From the NCBI GenBank assembly GCA_947502925.1, contig CANNBS010000001.1:620001-684000 (forward strand): 64,000 bases of DNA. Reading direction: 5' to 3'. Both the position numbers and the translations under genes were made by a program. This document shows positions 1 to 8,720 of the stretch, piece by piece. Each line of letters starts with the position of its first letter. The first letter of the stretch is position 1. The stretch comes from an uncultured Marinicella sp. (GTDB taxonomy: Bacteria; Pseudomonadota; Gammaproteobacteria; Xanthomonadales; Marinicellaceae). The notes under the pieces are model-generated. The model made no database searches, was not told where the DNA came from, and saw nothing but the letters and a program-made list of their open reading frames with translations.

Positions 1-755
1 TCCTGGGCACCGCCCCGGGCGACCCGAAAGCCGGTCATCACCTCGTCAAAAATAAGCACACTGCCCTGTTGGTCACAAATTTCTCTTAAGCCCTGAAGAT
101 AGCCCGGTAACGGTTCAATCATGTTCATATTACCAGCAATCGGCTCGATAATAATGGCCGCCACATCATCACCATGTTCGGCCATGACTTGTTTAACGGC
201 ATCCAGATTATTAAACGGTACGGTCAGGGTTAAATCCGCGGTGGCTTTGGGCACGCCCGGTGATCCAGGAATACCTAAGGTCACCACACCACTGCCGGCT
301 TTCACTAAAAAGGAATCGGCATGTCCGTGGTAACAGCCTTCGAATTTAATGATCTTATCGCGACCGGTGAAGCCACGGGCTAGGCGAATGGCGCTCATGG
401 TGGCCTCGGTGCCGGAATTAACCATCCGCACCAAATCAACAGAAGGCATCATCTGACAGACTTTTTCAGCCAGGGTGATTTCAGATTCTGCCGGGGTACC
501 AAAACTTAAACCCTGATCAACGGCGGTATGAACCGCTTGTAAAACACGATCATGACTGTGACCGGCAATCATCGGGCCCCAACTACCGACGTAGTCAATA
601 TAAGCCTTGTCATTGACGTCGTACATATAAGGGCCTTTGGCCGATCTGATAAAAATCGGCTCACCGCCGACACCGTTAAAGGCCCGCACCGGCGAATTGA
701 CGCCGCCTGGGATAAATTGTTGTGCCTGTGTAAATAAATCGTGGTTTTTGTTCAT
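1..755 (-). CDS. hemL: Glutamate-1-semialdehyde 2,1-aminomutase (5' part)
   Basis: PLP-dependent enzyme that converts glutamate-1-semialdehyde to 5-aminolevulinate in the C5 branch of haem synthesis; cytoplasmic. The gene runs off the left edge, so only about the first 251 residues are visible. They start [13 protein letters not shown] and include the substrate and PLP region ([35 protein letters not shown]) and the IVEPIAGNM and [11 protein letters not shown] motifs. The catalytic Lys lies just beyond the edge. The ATG at 753-755 is the obvious start. The gene is divergent from the gamma-glutamyltransferase gene, with 77 bp between them. A TATAAT on the minus strand (plus 782-787) is a plausible -10 box; I see no good -35. 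Confidence 0.97.
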   Translation of the reverse strand, partial: MNKNHDLFTQAQQFIPGGVNSPVRAFNGVGGEPIFIRSAKGPYMYDVNDKAYIDYVGSWGPMIAGHSHDRVLQAVHTAVDQGLSFGTPAESEITLAEKVCQMMPSVDLVRMVNSGTEATMSAIRLARGFTGRDKIIKFEGCYHGHADSFLVKAGSGVVTLGIPGSPGVPKATADLTLTVPFNNLDAVKQVMAEHGDDVAAIIIEPIAGNMNMIEPLPGYLQGLREICDQQGSVLIFDEVMTGFRVARGGAQ

Positions 756-783
756 GTTGATTAATATTTCGTAGTGGCACCAT

Positions 784-821
784 TATAAATCTTTTCACAT
801 CTAATTGGCATGTTCTACAAT
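784..821 (+). promoter_or_regulatory. Candidate promoter for the gamma-glutamyltransferase gene
   Basis: TTCACA (794-799) and TACAAT (816-821) are separated by 16 bp on the plus strand. The predicted transcription start is near 828, only about 5 nt before the ATG at 833. Either the mRNA is nearly leaderless or translation starts at the second ATG (848), which has GGGAA five bases upstream. The opposite strand carries the TATAAT assigned to hemL, so this short gap would hold back-to-back promoters. Confidence 0.4.
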
Positions 822-832
822 GGAGAGTTTTT

Positions 833-2266
833 ATGTCATGGGAATTTATGGAATCATTTGCTGTGGCAGCCGGTCATCGACTCACGGCTCAGGCTGCTGA
901 ACAAATTCTCAATCAAGGTGGCAACGCCTATGATGCCATTATTGCGGCGTTGTTGATGTCTTTTGTGTCGGAGCCTTTGTTGTCATCGCCGGGAGGTGGT
1001 GGGTTTTTACTGGTGGCCGGGCCGGAGCAAGCACCGAAATTATTGGACTTTTTTTCCAACACACCTCGGGTGGATAGTCAGCATTTACAACAAGAGGACT
1101 GGGATTTTTATCCGATATCGGGTGATTTTGGCGACAAGGCTCAGGAATTTCATATTGGCCGTGCCGCAGCGGCGGTGCCCGGTGTGGTGGCGGGCATTTA
1201 TAAAGCCCATGAAAGATTAGCCACCATGCCCTTAAGTCAATTGGCACAACCGGCCATACAGGCCGCCAATCAAGGTATCGAAGTCAACCGTCAACAGGCC
1301 TTTGTGGCGAATATACTGACACCGGTTATTCGGGCAACGACTGAGGCACATCATTTATACCGGGGACTGATTAAAGACACTGTCTGGAAAAATAAACAAC
1401 TGGCAGACTTTCTTGACACCCTGTCGACCTCCGATGCTGACTGGTTTTACCGACACGACTTAAGTGCCCGGATGTATGCGTCTGAAGATTGTTTATTGCA
1501 GGCTGCTGATTTTGCTGATTATGAATGTGTTATCCGAGAACCTCTGACGGTTCAGTGTGGTGATTATCAGGTATTAACCAATCCGGCGCCCAGTACCGGT
1601 GGTTTATTGATTGCAGAGCAATTAAAGCATTGTCAAAAGCAACCCTCAGCTCAGCCTGTTTTTGATGCCATGTTGGCCATGGAGCGTAAAAAACAACAAT
1701 TATTAAACACGGTTTCCCGTGGCACCACCCACATGAGTGTCGCCGATGCTCACGGCAACCTGGCGGCATTAACCCTAAGTAATGGTGAAGGCAATGGCCA
1801 TGTTGTGCCGGATTGTGGCTTTATGATGAATAATTTCCTGGGGGAGTCGGACATCAATCATGAAGGCTTTTTTAATTGGTCAGCAGGAAAGCGCATGCGA
1901 TCAATGATGGCCCCGACCCTGATTCACCATCCTGATCATCTTTTCGCCCTGGGTTCGGGTGGTTCTAACCGAATTAAGACAGCAATTTTCCAGGTGGCCC
2001 ATCACCTGATTTATGAAAACAGTTTATTGAAAACTGCAGTGGAGCGGCCGCGCATGCATTTTGAGAACAGTCACCTGGATCTGGAGCCGGGTTTTTCTGA
2101 AGCAGACATGACGCACTTTAAAGCGCATGTTGATGTGACCCAATGGCAGAACCATAATTTATACTTTGGCGGTGTCAATGCCGTACAAACCGGTAGCACT
2201 GTAACCGCAGTGGGTGATTTTCGTCGCCATGGCTGTGGTTTGGTGGGGCTACAGGCGCGCGATTAA
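833..2266 (+). CDS. Gamma-glutamyltransferase family protein, short and without signal peptide
   Basis: Ntn-hydrolase of the gamma-glutamyltranspeptidase family, which cleaves or transfers gamma-glutamyl groups from glutathione-like substrates after self-cleavage. The family N-terminus is clear (AAEQILNQGGNAYDAIIAAL, then SSPGGGGFLLV). The nucleophile region is RGTTHMSVADAHGN, where the first Thr of TTH should become the N-terminus of the small subunit. At 477 residues it is about 100 shorter than E. coli Ggt. It has no signal peptide, so it is probably cytoplasmic. The usual DFRE-type segment reads DFFSNTPR, so the Arg that holds the substrate carboxylate in classical GGTs is not at that place. 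SD GGAGA lies at 822-826; ATG 848 is an alternative start. The 3' end overlaps the next convergent gene by 4 bp. Confidence 0.85.
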   Translation: MSWEFMESFAVAAGHRLTAQAAEQILNQGGNAYDAIIAALLMSFVSEPLLSSPGGGGFLLVAGPEQAPKLLDFFSNTPRVDSQHLQQEDWDFYPISGDFGDKAQEFHIGRAAAAVPGVVAGIYKAHERLATMPLSQLAQPAIQAANQGIEVNRQQAFVANILTPVIRATTEAHHLYRGLIKDTVWKNKQLADFLDTLSTSDADWFYRHDLSARMYASEDCLLQAADFADYECVIREPLTVQCGDYQVLTNPAPSTGGLLIAEQLKHCQKQPSAQPVFDAMLAMERKKQQLLNTVSRGTTHMSVADAHGNLAALTLSNGEGNGHVVPDCGFMMNNFLGESDINHEGFFNWSAGKRMRSMMAPTLIHHPDHLFALGSGGSNRIKTAIFQVAHHLIYENSLLKTAVERPRMHFENSHLDLEPGFSEADMTHFKAHVDVTQWQNHNLYFGGVNAVQTGSTVTAVGDFRRHGCGLVGLQARD

Positions 2267-2769
2267 AAGGCCAGTGTGTAGCCGACAGTCAGTGATTCAG
2301 TACCGGGATTTTTGTTCGATAAGCGACTGTTGGAATAATGGTTGCCCGAAAGCCCGATGCGGTGATTGTTTTCAAACTCATAAAACACCTCAAAACCTGT
2401 TTTAAATTCAATGGTATGACCCAAATCCAAAAATTCACCGTCATCATAAAAACCCAGGCCGGTGCTGATTAATAAACCCCAGTGCTCGCTTAGATCAAAT
2501 GTGTATTTCATGTCGAAATAAGTGTATTCAGCCCCGGCATTTGAATTTAAGTAACCGATGGCCGGCACCAAACCCCACCGTGAGAATTTCGGAAAGCGAT
2601 ACTCCAGACCATAAACCGGATTTCTGATGCTGCCGTTAAAAGCATTTATCTGACCGCCGTGAACATACAGGCTGTGTCGGTCGGTGTGTTCGCTGAAGGG
2701 GTGTTGCGCCTTGGTAGAAAAACCCGCGCTCAATAAACAGACAAGCACAATGGCTTTGTTCAGTTGCAT
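2263..2769 (-). CDS. PagL-like lipid A 3-O-deacylase (acyloxyacyl hydrolase family)
   Basis: Predicted outer-membrane beta-barrel esterase that removes the 3-O-acyl chain from lipid A. The 168-residue product starts with a signal peptide (about residues 1-21, ending near STKAQ). It then shows alternating beta-strand pattern and ends in the aromatic pair AF, as outer-membrane barrels do. The diagnostic motif is HYSNSRLSNKNPGTE. His144, Ser146 and Glu158 have the same spacing as the PagL catalytic His126, Ser128 and Glu140 of Pseudomonas aeruginosa. Overall length fits PagL. It is convergent with the GGT gene and separated by a short gap from the metallopeptidase gene on the same strand. The family call is firm; lipid A as substrate is inferred from the family. 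Confidence 0.8.
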   Translation of the reverse strand: MQLNKAIVLVCLLSAGFSTKAQHPFSEHTDRHSLYVHGGQINAFNGSIRNPVYGLEYRFPKFSRWGLVPAIGYLNSNAGAEYTYFDMKYTFDLSEHWGLLISTGLGFYDDGEFLDLGHTIEFKTGFEVFYEFENNHRIGLSGNHYSNSRLSNKNPGTESLTVGYTLAF

Positions 2770-2794
2770 GTTTGAATGTCCTATTATTATTTAA

Positions 2795-3655
2795 TTAGGC
2801 ACCTTGTTGAAAGGTATTACAGGCGTCATAGCGTCCGCTTTGTAAGCCGGTTTTTAACCACTTGACCCGTTGTTGTGATGAACCGTGGGTAAAGGCTTCG
2901 ACGTTGACTTGTCGGCCGGCACGTTTTTGTAAACTGTCATCACCGATGGAAGCCGCGGCTTGTAAGCCCTCTTCCACATCGCCCGGCTCAAGCATATTTT
3001 GCCGTTGGTTGGCATGGTGCGCCCAGACGCCGGCGTAACAGTCGGCCTGTAATTCCATCAGTACCGATAACTGATTCACCTGGGCTTTGGATGAGGCTTG
3101 TTGCTGCCACTGGCGTACCTGACGGTTGGTGCCGGTGATGTTTTGAATATGGTGGCCCACTTCGTGGCCGATGACATAAGCACGGGCAAAATCACCGGGT
3201 GCCCCTAAGCGTTCTAATTGCCTGAAAAAGCTTAAAGATAAATATAGCTTTTGATCCGCAGGACAATAAAAGGGGCCAACGGCTTCAGAATTAATGCCAC
3301 AGCCTGATTGAACCCGGCCATCGAACAGCACCATGGTCGGTGCCGGATATTGCTGGCCTTGTTGTTTAAAAAGTGCAGTCCAGACATCTTCCGTGGAGGC
3401 CAGAATCACCGAACTGAAGTCGGCTTGCTGTTGTTGTTCAGGGGATTGTTTTTGCGGGATATCCACTTGCTGGCTTTGGCCACCGCCTTGCTGCATCATG
3501 CCACCCAACAAGGTTAAGGGGTTCTGGCCTGTTATAACGGCAATGATGATGGCGATAATGACCACACCACCTGACAATTTGGCACCACCTTTGGCGATAC
3601 CACGACCGCGGCGGTCATCAACCCGCTGACTCCTTCTTTTGTCTCTCCAGCGCAT
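2795..3655 (-). CDS. ypfJ: YpfJ-type neutral zinc metallopeptidase
   Basis: Membrane-anchored predicted zinc metallopeptidase (neutral zinc metallopeptidase family). The 286-residue product has a basic N-terminus (MRWRDKRRSQ), one membrane segment at about residues 29-42 and a Gln-rich linker (about 52-80). The catalytic domain carries HEVGHH at residues 164-169 (zinc ligands His164 and His168, general base Glu165) and a later ELQADCYAGVWAH segment typical of the family, which supplies the third ligand region. The topology puts the protease domain outside the cytoplasm. The physiological substrate is not known for the family. It stands alone between the PagL-like gene and the ABC exporter operon, all on the minus strand. 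Confidence 0.9.
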   Translation of the reverse strand: MRWRDKRRSQRVDDRRGRGIAKGGAKLSGGVVIIAIIIAVITGQNPLTLLGGMMQQGGGQSQQVDIPQKQSPEQQQQADFSSVILASTEDVWTALFKQQGQQYPAPTMVLFDGRVQSGCGINSEAVGPFYCPADQKLYLSLSFFRQLERLGAPGDFARAYVIGHEVGHHIQNITGTNRQVRQWQQQASSKAQVNQLSVLMELQADCYAGVWAHHANQRQNMLEPGDVEEGLQAAASIGDDSLQKRAGRQVNVEAFTHGSSQQRVKWLKTGLQSGRYDACNTFQQGA

Positions 3656-3704
3656 AAAAATTCCTGTGAAAAACCATCATTATAGCGGAAACCACAAAAT
3701 AATA

Positions 3705-4871
3705 TTAAGCGGTAAACCTAAACTTTTGATAAGCCACAGTAAGTGCCATTATCATCAGCATAAATAAGCCGATTAAATGGTTGCTGACTTCAGCCAAACC
3801 ATCGCCAAAATACATCAAGCGATGCAAGGCATCCATGACCCAACCGGTGGGCAGGAACATCGCCAGTTGTTGCATCCAGGCCGGTGCCACTTCAATCGGC
3901 CACCAACAGCCGCCCAAAGCCGCCAGTAATAAGGTGCCAATCACTGCAATACCACTGATTTGTGATTCACTTCGGCCCCAGGAACCCAGAAGTATCCCTA
4001 ATCCGGCGCAGGCACCAGCCCATATTATCAGTAAAATAAACACCCAGTGCCAATGCGGTCCCCAGCTGATTGAAAATAATAAACTACCGACAATCATGCC
4101 GTATATCAGCTGACAGGTGGTCAAAAGCCATTTGCCGGCACATTTACCGATAATCAACTGACTGCGTTTAACCGGCGCCGCCGCAAGACGTTCGAGGGCA
4201 CCGCTTTGGCGCTCCAAAAGCAAGGTGACGGCGCCACTGGTCAGCGCAATCATCATCACAAACATAACCAAGATACCCGGAACCGCTTGCTTATAACCGG
4301 ATGGAATAATCTGTGGTTTACCCGCTGAACTGACCTCAAGATCAATGGCTTTAATTTGTTCATCAAGGATAGAAAAGTCCAGAATGGCCGCTTGTTGTGG
4401 ATGGTTACTGCGCAGAACAATGGTATCAGCCAGGGTTTTATAGACCGATTTGTAGAGTTTAAAGACCTGATAATCACTGTCCATACTGCCACCTGAAAAG
4501 CGATAAGTGATGTCAACCGCCTGGTTGTCCTGTAGTGATTGCGCCGGCTTTTCAGGTATCCAGAGTTGCCGGTTATAGTCATCAAAAGTCCATTTATCTT
4601 TATAAAGTCGCTGATCTTCATTAAATAACCGAATGGCAAAATTATTGTCTTCTAAATGTGAATTTAACTGTTTATACACCGGATCTTCTGTGTCACCAGC
4701 ATACCAAATGGCCAGGGTTTTGACTGTATTCTGACCACCGCCGAAGCCGCCGGTGGTGGAGCCGATAAAAGCAAAAAACACAATCGGCATTATAAATAAC
4801 CACAGCAACACAATTTTATCTTTAAGCATCACCAGAAAATCCTGAACTGCAATAAAACGGATATTATTCAT
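3705..4871 (-). CDS. ABC-2 type exporter permease (second permease of operon)
   Basis: Inner-membrane permease of a YhhJ/DrrB-like ABC-2 exporter, 388 residues. One N-terminal helix (about residues 12-36) is followed by a large extracytoplasmic loop (about 40-200). A block of five or six helices follows, with the ABC-2 signature area around SGAVTLLLERQSGALERLAAAPVKRSQLIIGK. The ATG overlaps the stop of the upstream permease gene by 4 bp (ATGA), so the two permeases are translationally coupled and probably form a heterodimer. Gene order on the minus strand is ATPase, permease, permease. The cargo cannot be told from sequence; related systems export lipids, antibiotics or polysaccharides. Confidence 0.88.
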   Translation of the reverse strand: MNNIRFIAVQDFLVMLKDKIVLLWLFIMPIVFFAFIGSTTGGFGGGQNTVKTLAIWYAGDTEDPVYKQLNSHLEDNNFAIRLFNEDQRLYKDKWTFDDYNRQLWIPEKPAQSLQDNQAVDITYRFSGGSMDSDYQVFKLYKSVYKTLADTIVLRSNHPQQAAILDFSILDEQIKAIDLEVSSAGKPQIIPSGYKQAVPGILVMFVMMIALTSGAVTLLLERQSGALERLAAAPVKRSQLIIGKCAGKWLLTTCQLIYGMIVGSLLFSISWGPHWHWVFILLIIWAGACAGLGILLGSWGRSESQISGIAVIGTLLLAALGGCWWPIEVAPAWMQQLAMFLPTGWVMDALHRLMYFGDGLAEVSNHLIGLFMLMIMALTVAYQKFRFTA

Positions 4872-6109
4872 GCCTTATTCTGCCCCACTAAACGGCTTAA
4901 CAAAGCCCGGTTGATTAGCCAAAATACCCCAATAATAACTGCCGCAATTAGGCTTGCAGTCAGCAGATAATTGTGCTGATTAAACAGCGCGTCTTTAATC
5001 GCCTGCAGAAAATAACCGTTGGGAAAATACAGCCCAATTTGCGCCAGCCAGTCAGGCAGTGCCTCCATAGGAAAGAAACTACCACCCAGCATGAGAATCG
5101 GAAATATGGCGGCATTGACCACAATATTGGCCGAACGCTGTGTCGGCATCAGCAACACCAGCGATAAAAGCATTTGCCACATCACAAACCCACTAATAAT
5201 CAAGCCGATGATTAAAAGCGGCCATTGTCGCAACGGCAAATCAAAATACAATCCACCTAACACCGACAGCAGTAAAACAAGGCCACTAAAAATAACCAAA
5301 ACAGCCCATTGCTGGCCGAGAAAATAAGCACCTAAACCGCGCGATGAAGCGCTCAGTCGAGTCAGAACACCGGATTGCAAGTCTGTCCAAATCAGCATCG
5401 CCAAAGAGCTGATACTAAACAGTAAAGCCATCATAATGGCACCTGGAAACATCAACAGGCCAAATCCCACCGATGGCGCGCTGTTGTCTTGTTCTGTTTG
5501 GCGTTCTTTTAATTCAATCAACAGCGGATCTAAGCTGTCGGCAAATACATCGATGCGATCACGGATAGACAGGCTCAAGGCAGTGAATTCAATGTCTGAT
5601 AAGTCATTACTGTTATTAACGGCAGCGATGGTGGCCAATTCCTCGCTAAACAGCTGTTGCACATAGCCACCGGCATCAGTGAACAACAGCAAAGCGGATT
5701 CAATCAGGTCAGGAATCACCGATTGGGCCGGATTTTTCACCAGGCTTAACTGGGTGGGTTGTTGGTTCAAAAAATCCTCAGCAAAATCCGGCTCAATGGT
5801 TAGCCAGGCACTGGCATCGCCGGCTTGCATAATTTTTTCTGCCTCTTCAGTGTCGACCTTTTTAATACCAATCCAGCTCGATAATTCACCCTGGGATAAA
5901 CTGTTGACCAATAAATTTGATACAAAAGAATCATCCAGATCGGTGACTAATAAGGTTCCGCGTGATTCACCCTGATCGCCGCCACCTGTAATAAAGCTCA
6001 TCAAAAAGACAATGATGATGGGTATCGTAATCCAGGAAAACAGCCCCCACTTTTCGTGCAACACCGATTGCAGTCTGATTTTCGCCACTAATTGAGATAA
6101 AGATAACAT
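4868..6109 (-). CDS. ABC-2 type exporter permease (first permease of operon)
   Basis: Membrane permease of 413 residues with the same plan as its downstream partner: an N-terminal helix (about residues 22-40, WGLFSWITIPIIIVFLMSF), an extracytoplasmic domain to about residue 210, then six hydrophobic segments. The coupling segment LQSGVLTRLSASSRGLGAYFLGQQW matches the ABC-2 family consensus, and GGSFFPMEALPDWLAQIGLYFPNGYF is the conserved stretch before the last helix. It starts 8 bp downstream of the ATPase gene and overlaps the next permease by 4 bp. It works with the other two products as one exporter. Confidence 0.88.
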   Translation of the reverse strand: MLSLSQLVAKIRLQSVLHEKWGLFSWITIPIIIVFLMSFITGGGDQGESRGTLLVTDLDDSFVSNLLVNSLSQGELSSWIGIKKVDTEEAEKIMQAGDASAWLTIEPDFAEDFLNQQPTQLSLVKNPAQSVIPDLIESALLLFTDAGGYVQQLFSEELATIAAVNNSNDLSDIEFTALSLSIRDRIDVFADSLDPLLIELKERQTEQDNSAPSVGFGLLMFPGAIMMALLFSISSLAMLIWTDLQSGVLTRLSASSRGLGAYFLGQQWAVLVIFSGLVLLLSVLGGLYFDLPLRQWPLLIIGLIISGFVMWQMLLSLVLLMPTQRSANIVVNAAIFPILMLGGSFFPMEALPDWLAQIGLYFPNGYFLQAIKDALFNQHNYLLTASLIAAVIIGVFWLINRALLSRLVGQNKA

Positions 6110-6117
6110 GGGCGTCC

Positions 6118-7029
6118 TTAATCCCGCAGCTCACGGCCGGTAAGCTTTATAAACAGGCTTTCTAAATTGGCCTGTTGCACCGAAGCCTGATGAATCTGTT
6201 GTGATTCAAACCGTGCCAGAATTTCGGATAAATGGGCAGAGGCATTGGCCGCCATCAATCGGATTTGTCCGGGTGAAAAATCAAGCACCTCATAATCGCT
6301 GACTTTGTTTTGATCGGCGTCATCAAATTGGCCTTCGAGGGTAATTAGATCCTTTTCGTCCATCTGTTTTCTGAGTTCGGCGACAGAGCCCTGGGCAATG
6401 ATTTTACCCTGATCTATAATCCCCACCCGATCGCATAAACGCTCGGCTTCCTGCATATAATGGGTGGTATAAAGTACCGCCGTGCCGTTTTGTTTTAAGG
6501 TTTCAATGGCGTTAAGTAGATGCTCACGGGATTGCGGATCAACACCTACAGTGGGCTCATCCAGTAACAAGGCTTTCGGTTCATGAATAATGCCACAGGC
6601 AAAATTAAGCCGCCGTTTCATGCCGCCTGAAAAATTATTGACCGGTTCCTTGGCGCGTTTGTCGAGACCGACTTGTTCCAGCACGGCTTGCTGGCGTTGC
6701 TTTAAAGCCTGGCCGGATAAGCCGTAGGCCTGGCCCCAGAATTGCAGGTTATCACGGGCCGATAAGTCCTGATAAAGGGCCAAATCCTGCGGCACCAGAC
6801 CTAAATATTGTTTGGCTTTAATGGGTTCGCTGTGAATCGAATGTCCGTTAATAAGACACTCCCCTTCATCCGGCACCGTTAAGCCTGATAAGCAGCGAAT
6901 GGTGGTGGATTTGCCGGCACCATTCGGCCCCAGCAGACCATAAATCTCGCCAGGCTTAACCTCAAAAGAGACATTGTTAACGGCCTTTATTGAGCCAAAT
7001 TGCTTAGAAATTTGAACAACGTTCAACAC
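6118..7029 (-). CDS. ABC-2 exporter ATP-binding protein
   Basis: ATPase subunit of the exporter encoded by this three-gene operon, 303 residues. Walker A is GPNGAGKST (residues 34-42), the Q-loop follows in LGLVPQDLALY, the signature is NNFSGGMKRR, Walker B is ALLLDEPTVGVDPQSR and the H-loop is TTHYMQEAE. The C-terminal 75 residues are the accessory domain seen in drug and lipid exporters of the CcmA/DrrA type. The start is GTG at 7027-7029, with GGGGA seven bases upstream. The divergent ftsB gene begins 140 bp away, so promoters of both units must lie in 7030-7156. Confidence 0.93.
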   Translation of the reverse strand: MLNVVQISKQFGSIKAVNNVSFEVKPGEIYGLLGPNGAGKSTTIRCLSGLTVPDEGECLINGHSIHSEPIKAKQYLGLVPQDLALYQDLSARDNLQFWGQAYGLSGQALKQRQQAVLEQVGLDKRAKEPVNNFSGGMKRRLNFACGIIHEPKALLLDEPTVGVDPQSREHLLNAIETLKQNGTAVLYTTHYMQEAERLCDRVGIIDQGKIIAQGSVAELRKQMDEKDLITLEGQFDDADQNKVSDYEVLDFSPGQIRLMAANASAHLSEILARFESQQIHQASVQQANLESLFIKLTGRELRD

Positions 7030-7171
7030 ATGAAATCCCCGAATCTTTTGTTAGTTCAATTTAGCACATTAAAGCGATTCATAACAATATGGAATTAGTC
7101 ACAAATTGGTCATGCCTGACATGTTTTAATCTTAAAACTGGTACAATAAGCGCTGGTTGAATTCATACGGA

Positions 7172-7465
7172 ATGGCTGTGAAGTGGTTGAATGTTGTGTT
7201 GGTACTGTTGTTGATGCTGGCGCTGTGGCAGTGGCAGTTCGGTGATGGTGGACGGCAGGATTTAAAGCAAAAACAGCAGCAATTGGATGCGCAGCAGGCG
7301 CAGATTGATGAATTGGAGCGCCGCAATGACCGCCTGGCTGCGGAAGTGGCGAGTTTAAAAACGGGATTAGAAGCGATTGAGGAGCGCGCCCGATCGGAAC
7401 TGGGCATGGTTAAGGAAGGCGAAACCTTTATTCAGGTGGTGAACCCACCCGAAGAGCAGAATTAA
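7172..7465 (+). CDS. ftsB: Cell division protein FtsB
   Basis: Bitopic divisome protein that forms the FtsQLB complex and links early and late septum assembly. The 97-residue product has a short cytoplasmic tail, one membrane helix (about residues 5-19, WLNVVLVLLLMLALW) and a periplasmic coiled coil (about 27-72) rich in Gln and Leu (KQKQQQLDAQQAQIDELERRN). It ends in the FtsB-like ARSELGMVKEGETFIQVV. I chose ATG 7172; an in-frame TTG at 7157 would add five residues. The gene is followed by ispD with 6 bp between, the arrangement seen in many gammaproteobacteria. A TACAAT at 7142-7147 could be its -10 box. Confidence 0.93.
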   Translation: MAVKWLNVVLVLLLMLALWQWQFGDGGRQDLKQKQQQLDAQQAQIDELERRNDRLAAEVASLKTGLEAIEERARSELGMVKEGETFIQVVNPPEEQN

Positions 7466-7471
7466 AACATC

Positions 7472-8197
7472 ATGTCTCAACAGTTGCACTTATTATTATT
7501 AGCGGCCGGCAGTGGCCGGCGTTTTGCATCAGGCGTATCAGGAATGTCGCTGCCTAAACAATACGTTATCATCAACGGTCAAACTGTATTGGAACATAGT
7601 TTGGCGGCTTTTAAAAATATCAACCTCAACACGGTTGTGATTACAGTGAGCTCAAATGATACGCGGTGTGCAAAGCTAAAGCTTAAAACCGATTTTTCAC
7701 TGTCCACCACTGTAGGCGGCCAGACAAGGGCAGAATCGGTCCGCTTGGGTTTGCAGGCTTTGTTACAGGCCGGCGCCGATGGTTCTGATTGGGTGTTGGT
7801 GCATGATGCCGCTCGCTGCTGTGTTACCGGACAGGAAATTCAAGATTTAATTCAGCGCTGTAAAACTGAGCAACGTGGTGGTTTGCTGGTTAGCCCGATT
7901 CATGACACCCTGAAATATTCTACAGATGGCATGCAAGTGGATAAAACCATTAACCGAGATCAGGTTTTTGCCGCCTTAACGCCACAGATGTTTCCTTTGG
8001 CAGGATTATTGGCGGCATTGGTGTCCGCCGAGAAACAGGGGCTTTCTATCACGGATGAATCTTCAGCGATGGAAGCCATGGGCGAAAAACCACTGATGGT
8101 TCAAGGTCGTGCCAGTAATATGAAGCTGACCCGCGCTGATCAGCTGCCTCAGGTTGAGGCATTTTTAAGCAACAAAATGAACATTAAAGGTGATTAA
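7472..8197 (+). CDS. ispD: 2-C-methyl-D-erythritol 4-phosphate cytidylyltransferase
   Basis: Joins CTP to methylerythritol phosphate, the third step of the non-mevalonate isoprenoid pathway; cytoplasmic. The 241-residue protein has the nucleotide-binding N-terminus LLLLAAGSGRRF, then LPKQYVIINGQTVLEHSL. It keeps VHDAARC, the IspD signature around the metal and CTP site, and a late TRADQLPQ matching the family C-terminus. Length matches E. coli IspD (236). ATG 7472 lies six bases after the ftsB stop. The ispF start codon follows the stop almost directly, so the pathway enzymes are coupled. Confidence 0.96.
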   Translation: MSQQLHLLLLAAGSGRRFASGVSGMSLPKQYVIINGQTVLEHSLAAFKNINLNTVVITVSSNDTRCAKLKLKTDFSLSTTVGGQTRAESVRLGLQALLQAGADGSDWVLVHDAARCCVTGQEIQDLIQRCKTEQRGGLLVSPIHDTLKYSTDGMQVDKTINRDQVFAALTPQMFPLAGLLAALVSAEKQGLSITDESSAMEAMGEKPLMVQGRASNMKLTRADQLPQVEAFLSNKMNIKGD

Positions 8198-8198
8198 A

Positions 8199-8675
8199 AT
8201 GCGTGTCGGTTTGGGTTTTGATGTTCATGCTTTTGGCGAAGGTGACCATTTAATGCTCGGTAATGTTCGCATTCCGTTTAATCGGGGTTTTGTTGCCCAT
8301 TCTGACGGTGATGTGCTGATTCATGCCATTTGTGACGCCCTGTTGGGGGCTTTGGCTTTGGGTGATATCGGCGATCACTTTCCCCCCAATGATCCACAAT
8401 GGGCCGATTGTGATAGTGCCGGTTTTCTGCGGCATTGTCATTATCTGATTGAACAGGCTGGATATAAAGTTGGTAATATTGATGCTGTCATCATGGCCGA
8501 GCAACCCAAAATTGGACCCCATAAACAAGCCATGCAAGATAAACTGGCCGAATTGTTAGATGTTCAAAGTAATCAAATTAGTATCAAAGCCACCACCACC
8601 GAAAAGCTTGGTTTTGTGGGTCGTGAAGAAGGTATGGCAGCGCAAGCCATCTGTTTACTGACAGCGGCTGAATAA
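8199..8675 (+). CDS. ispF: 2-C-methyl-D-erythritol 2,4-cyclodiphosphate synthase
   Basis: Closes the cyclodiphosphate ring and releases CMP in the MEP pathway; a homotrimeric zinc enzyme. The 158-residue product begins MRVGLGFDVHAF, where Asp8 and His10 bind metal, with HSDGDVLIHAICDALLGA supplying the next His and Asp. GDIGDHFPPNDPQW and the C-terminal ATTTEKLGFVGREEGMAAQA are family hallmarks. I prefer ATG 8199 (AAAGG eight bases before) over the upstream GTG 8190. It begins two bases after the ispD stop (8197). E. coli IspF has 159 residues. Confidence 0.96.
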   Translation: MRVGLGFDVHAFGEGDHLMLGNVRIPFNRGFVAHSDGDVLIHAICDALLGALALGDIGDHFPPNDPQWADCDSAGFLRHCHYLIEQAGYKVGNIDAVIMAEQPKIGPHKQAMQDKLAELLDVQSNQISIKATTTEKLGFVGREEGMAAQAICLLTAAE

Positions 8676-8720
8676 TTTTGATAAGATAGCGCCATTCTCA
8701 AATTATTAAGGGACATGTCC

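Noticed and set aside
4256-4639. 127-codon minus frame inside the second ABC permease
   Set aside because: Same strand but a different frame from the permease, which is continuous and family-typical; no SD.
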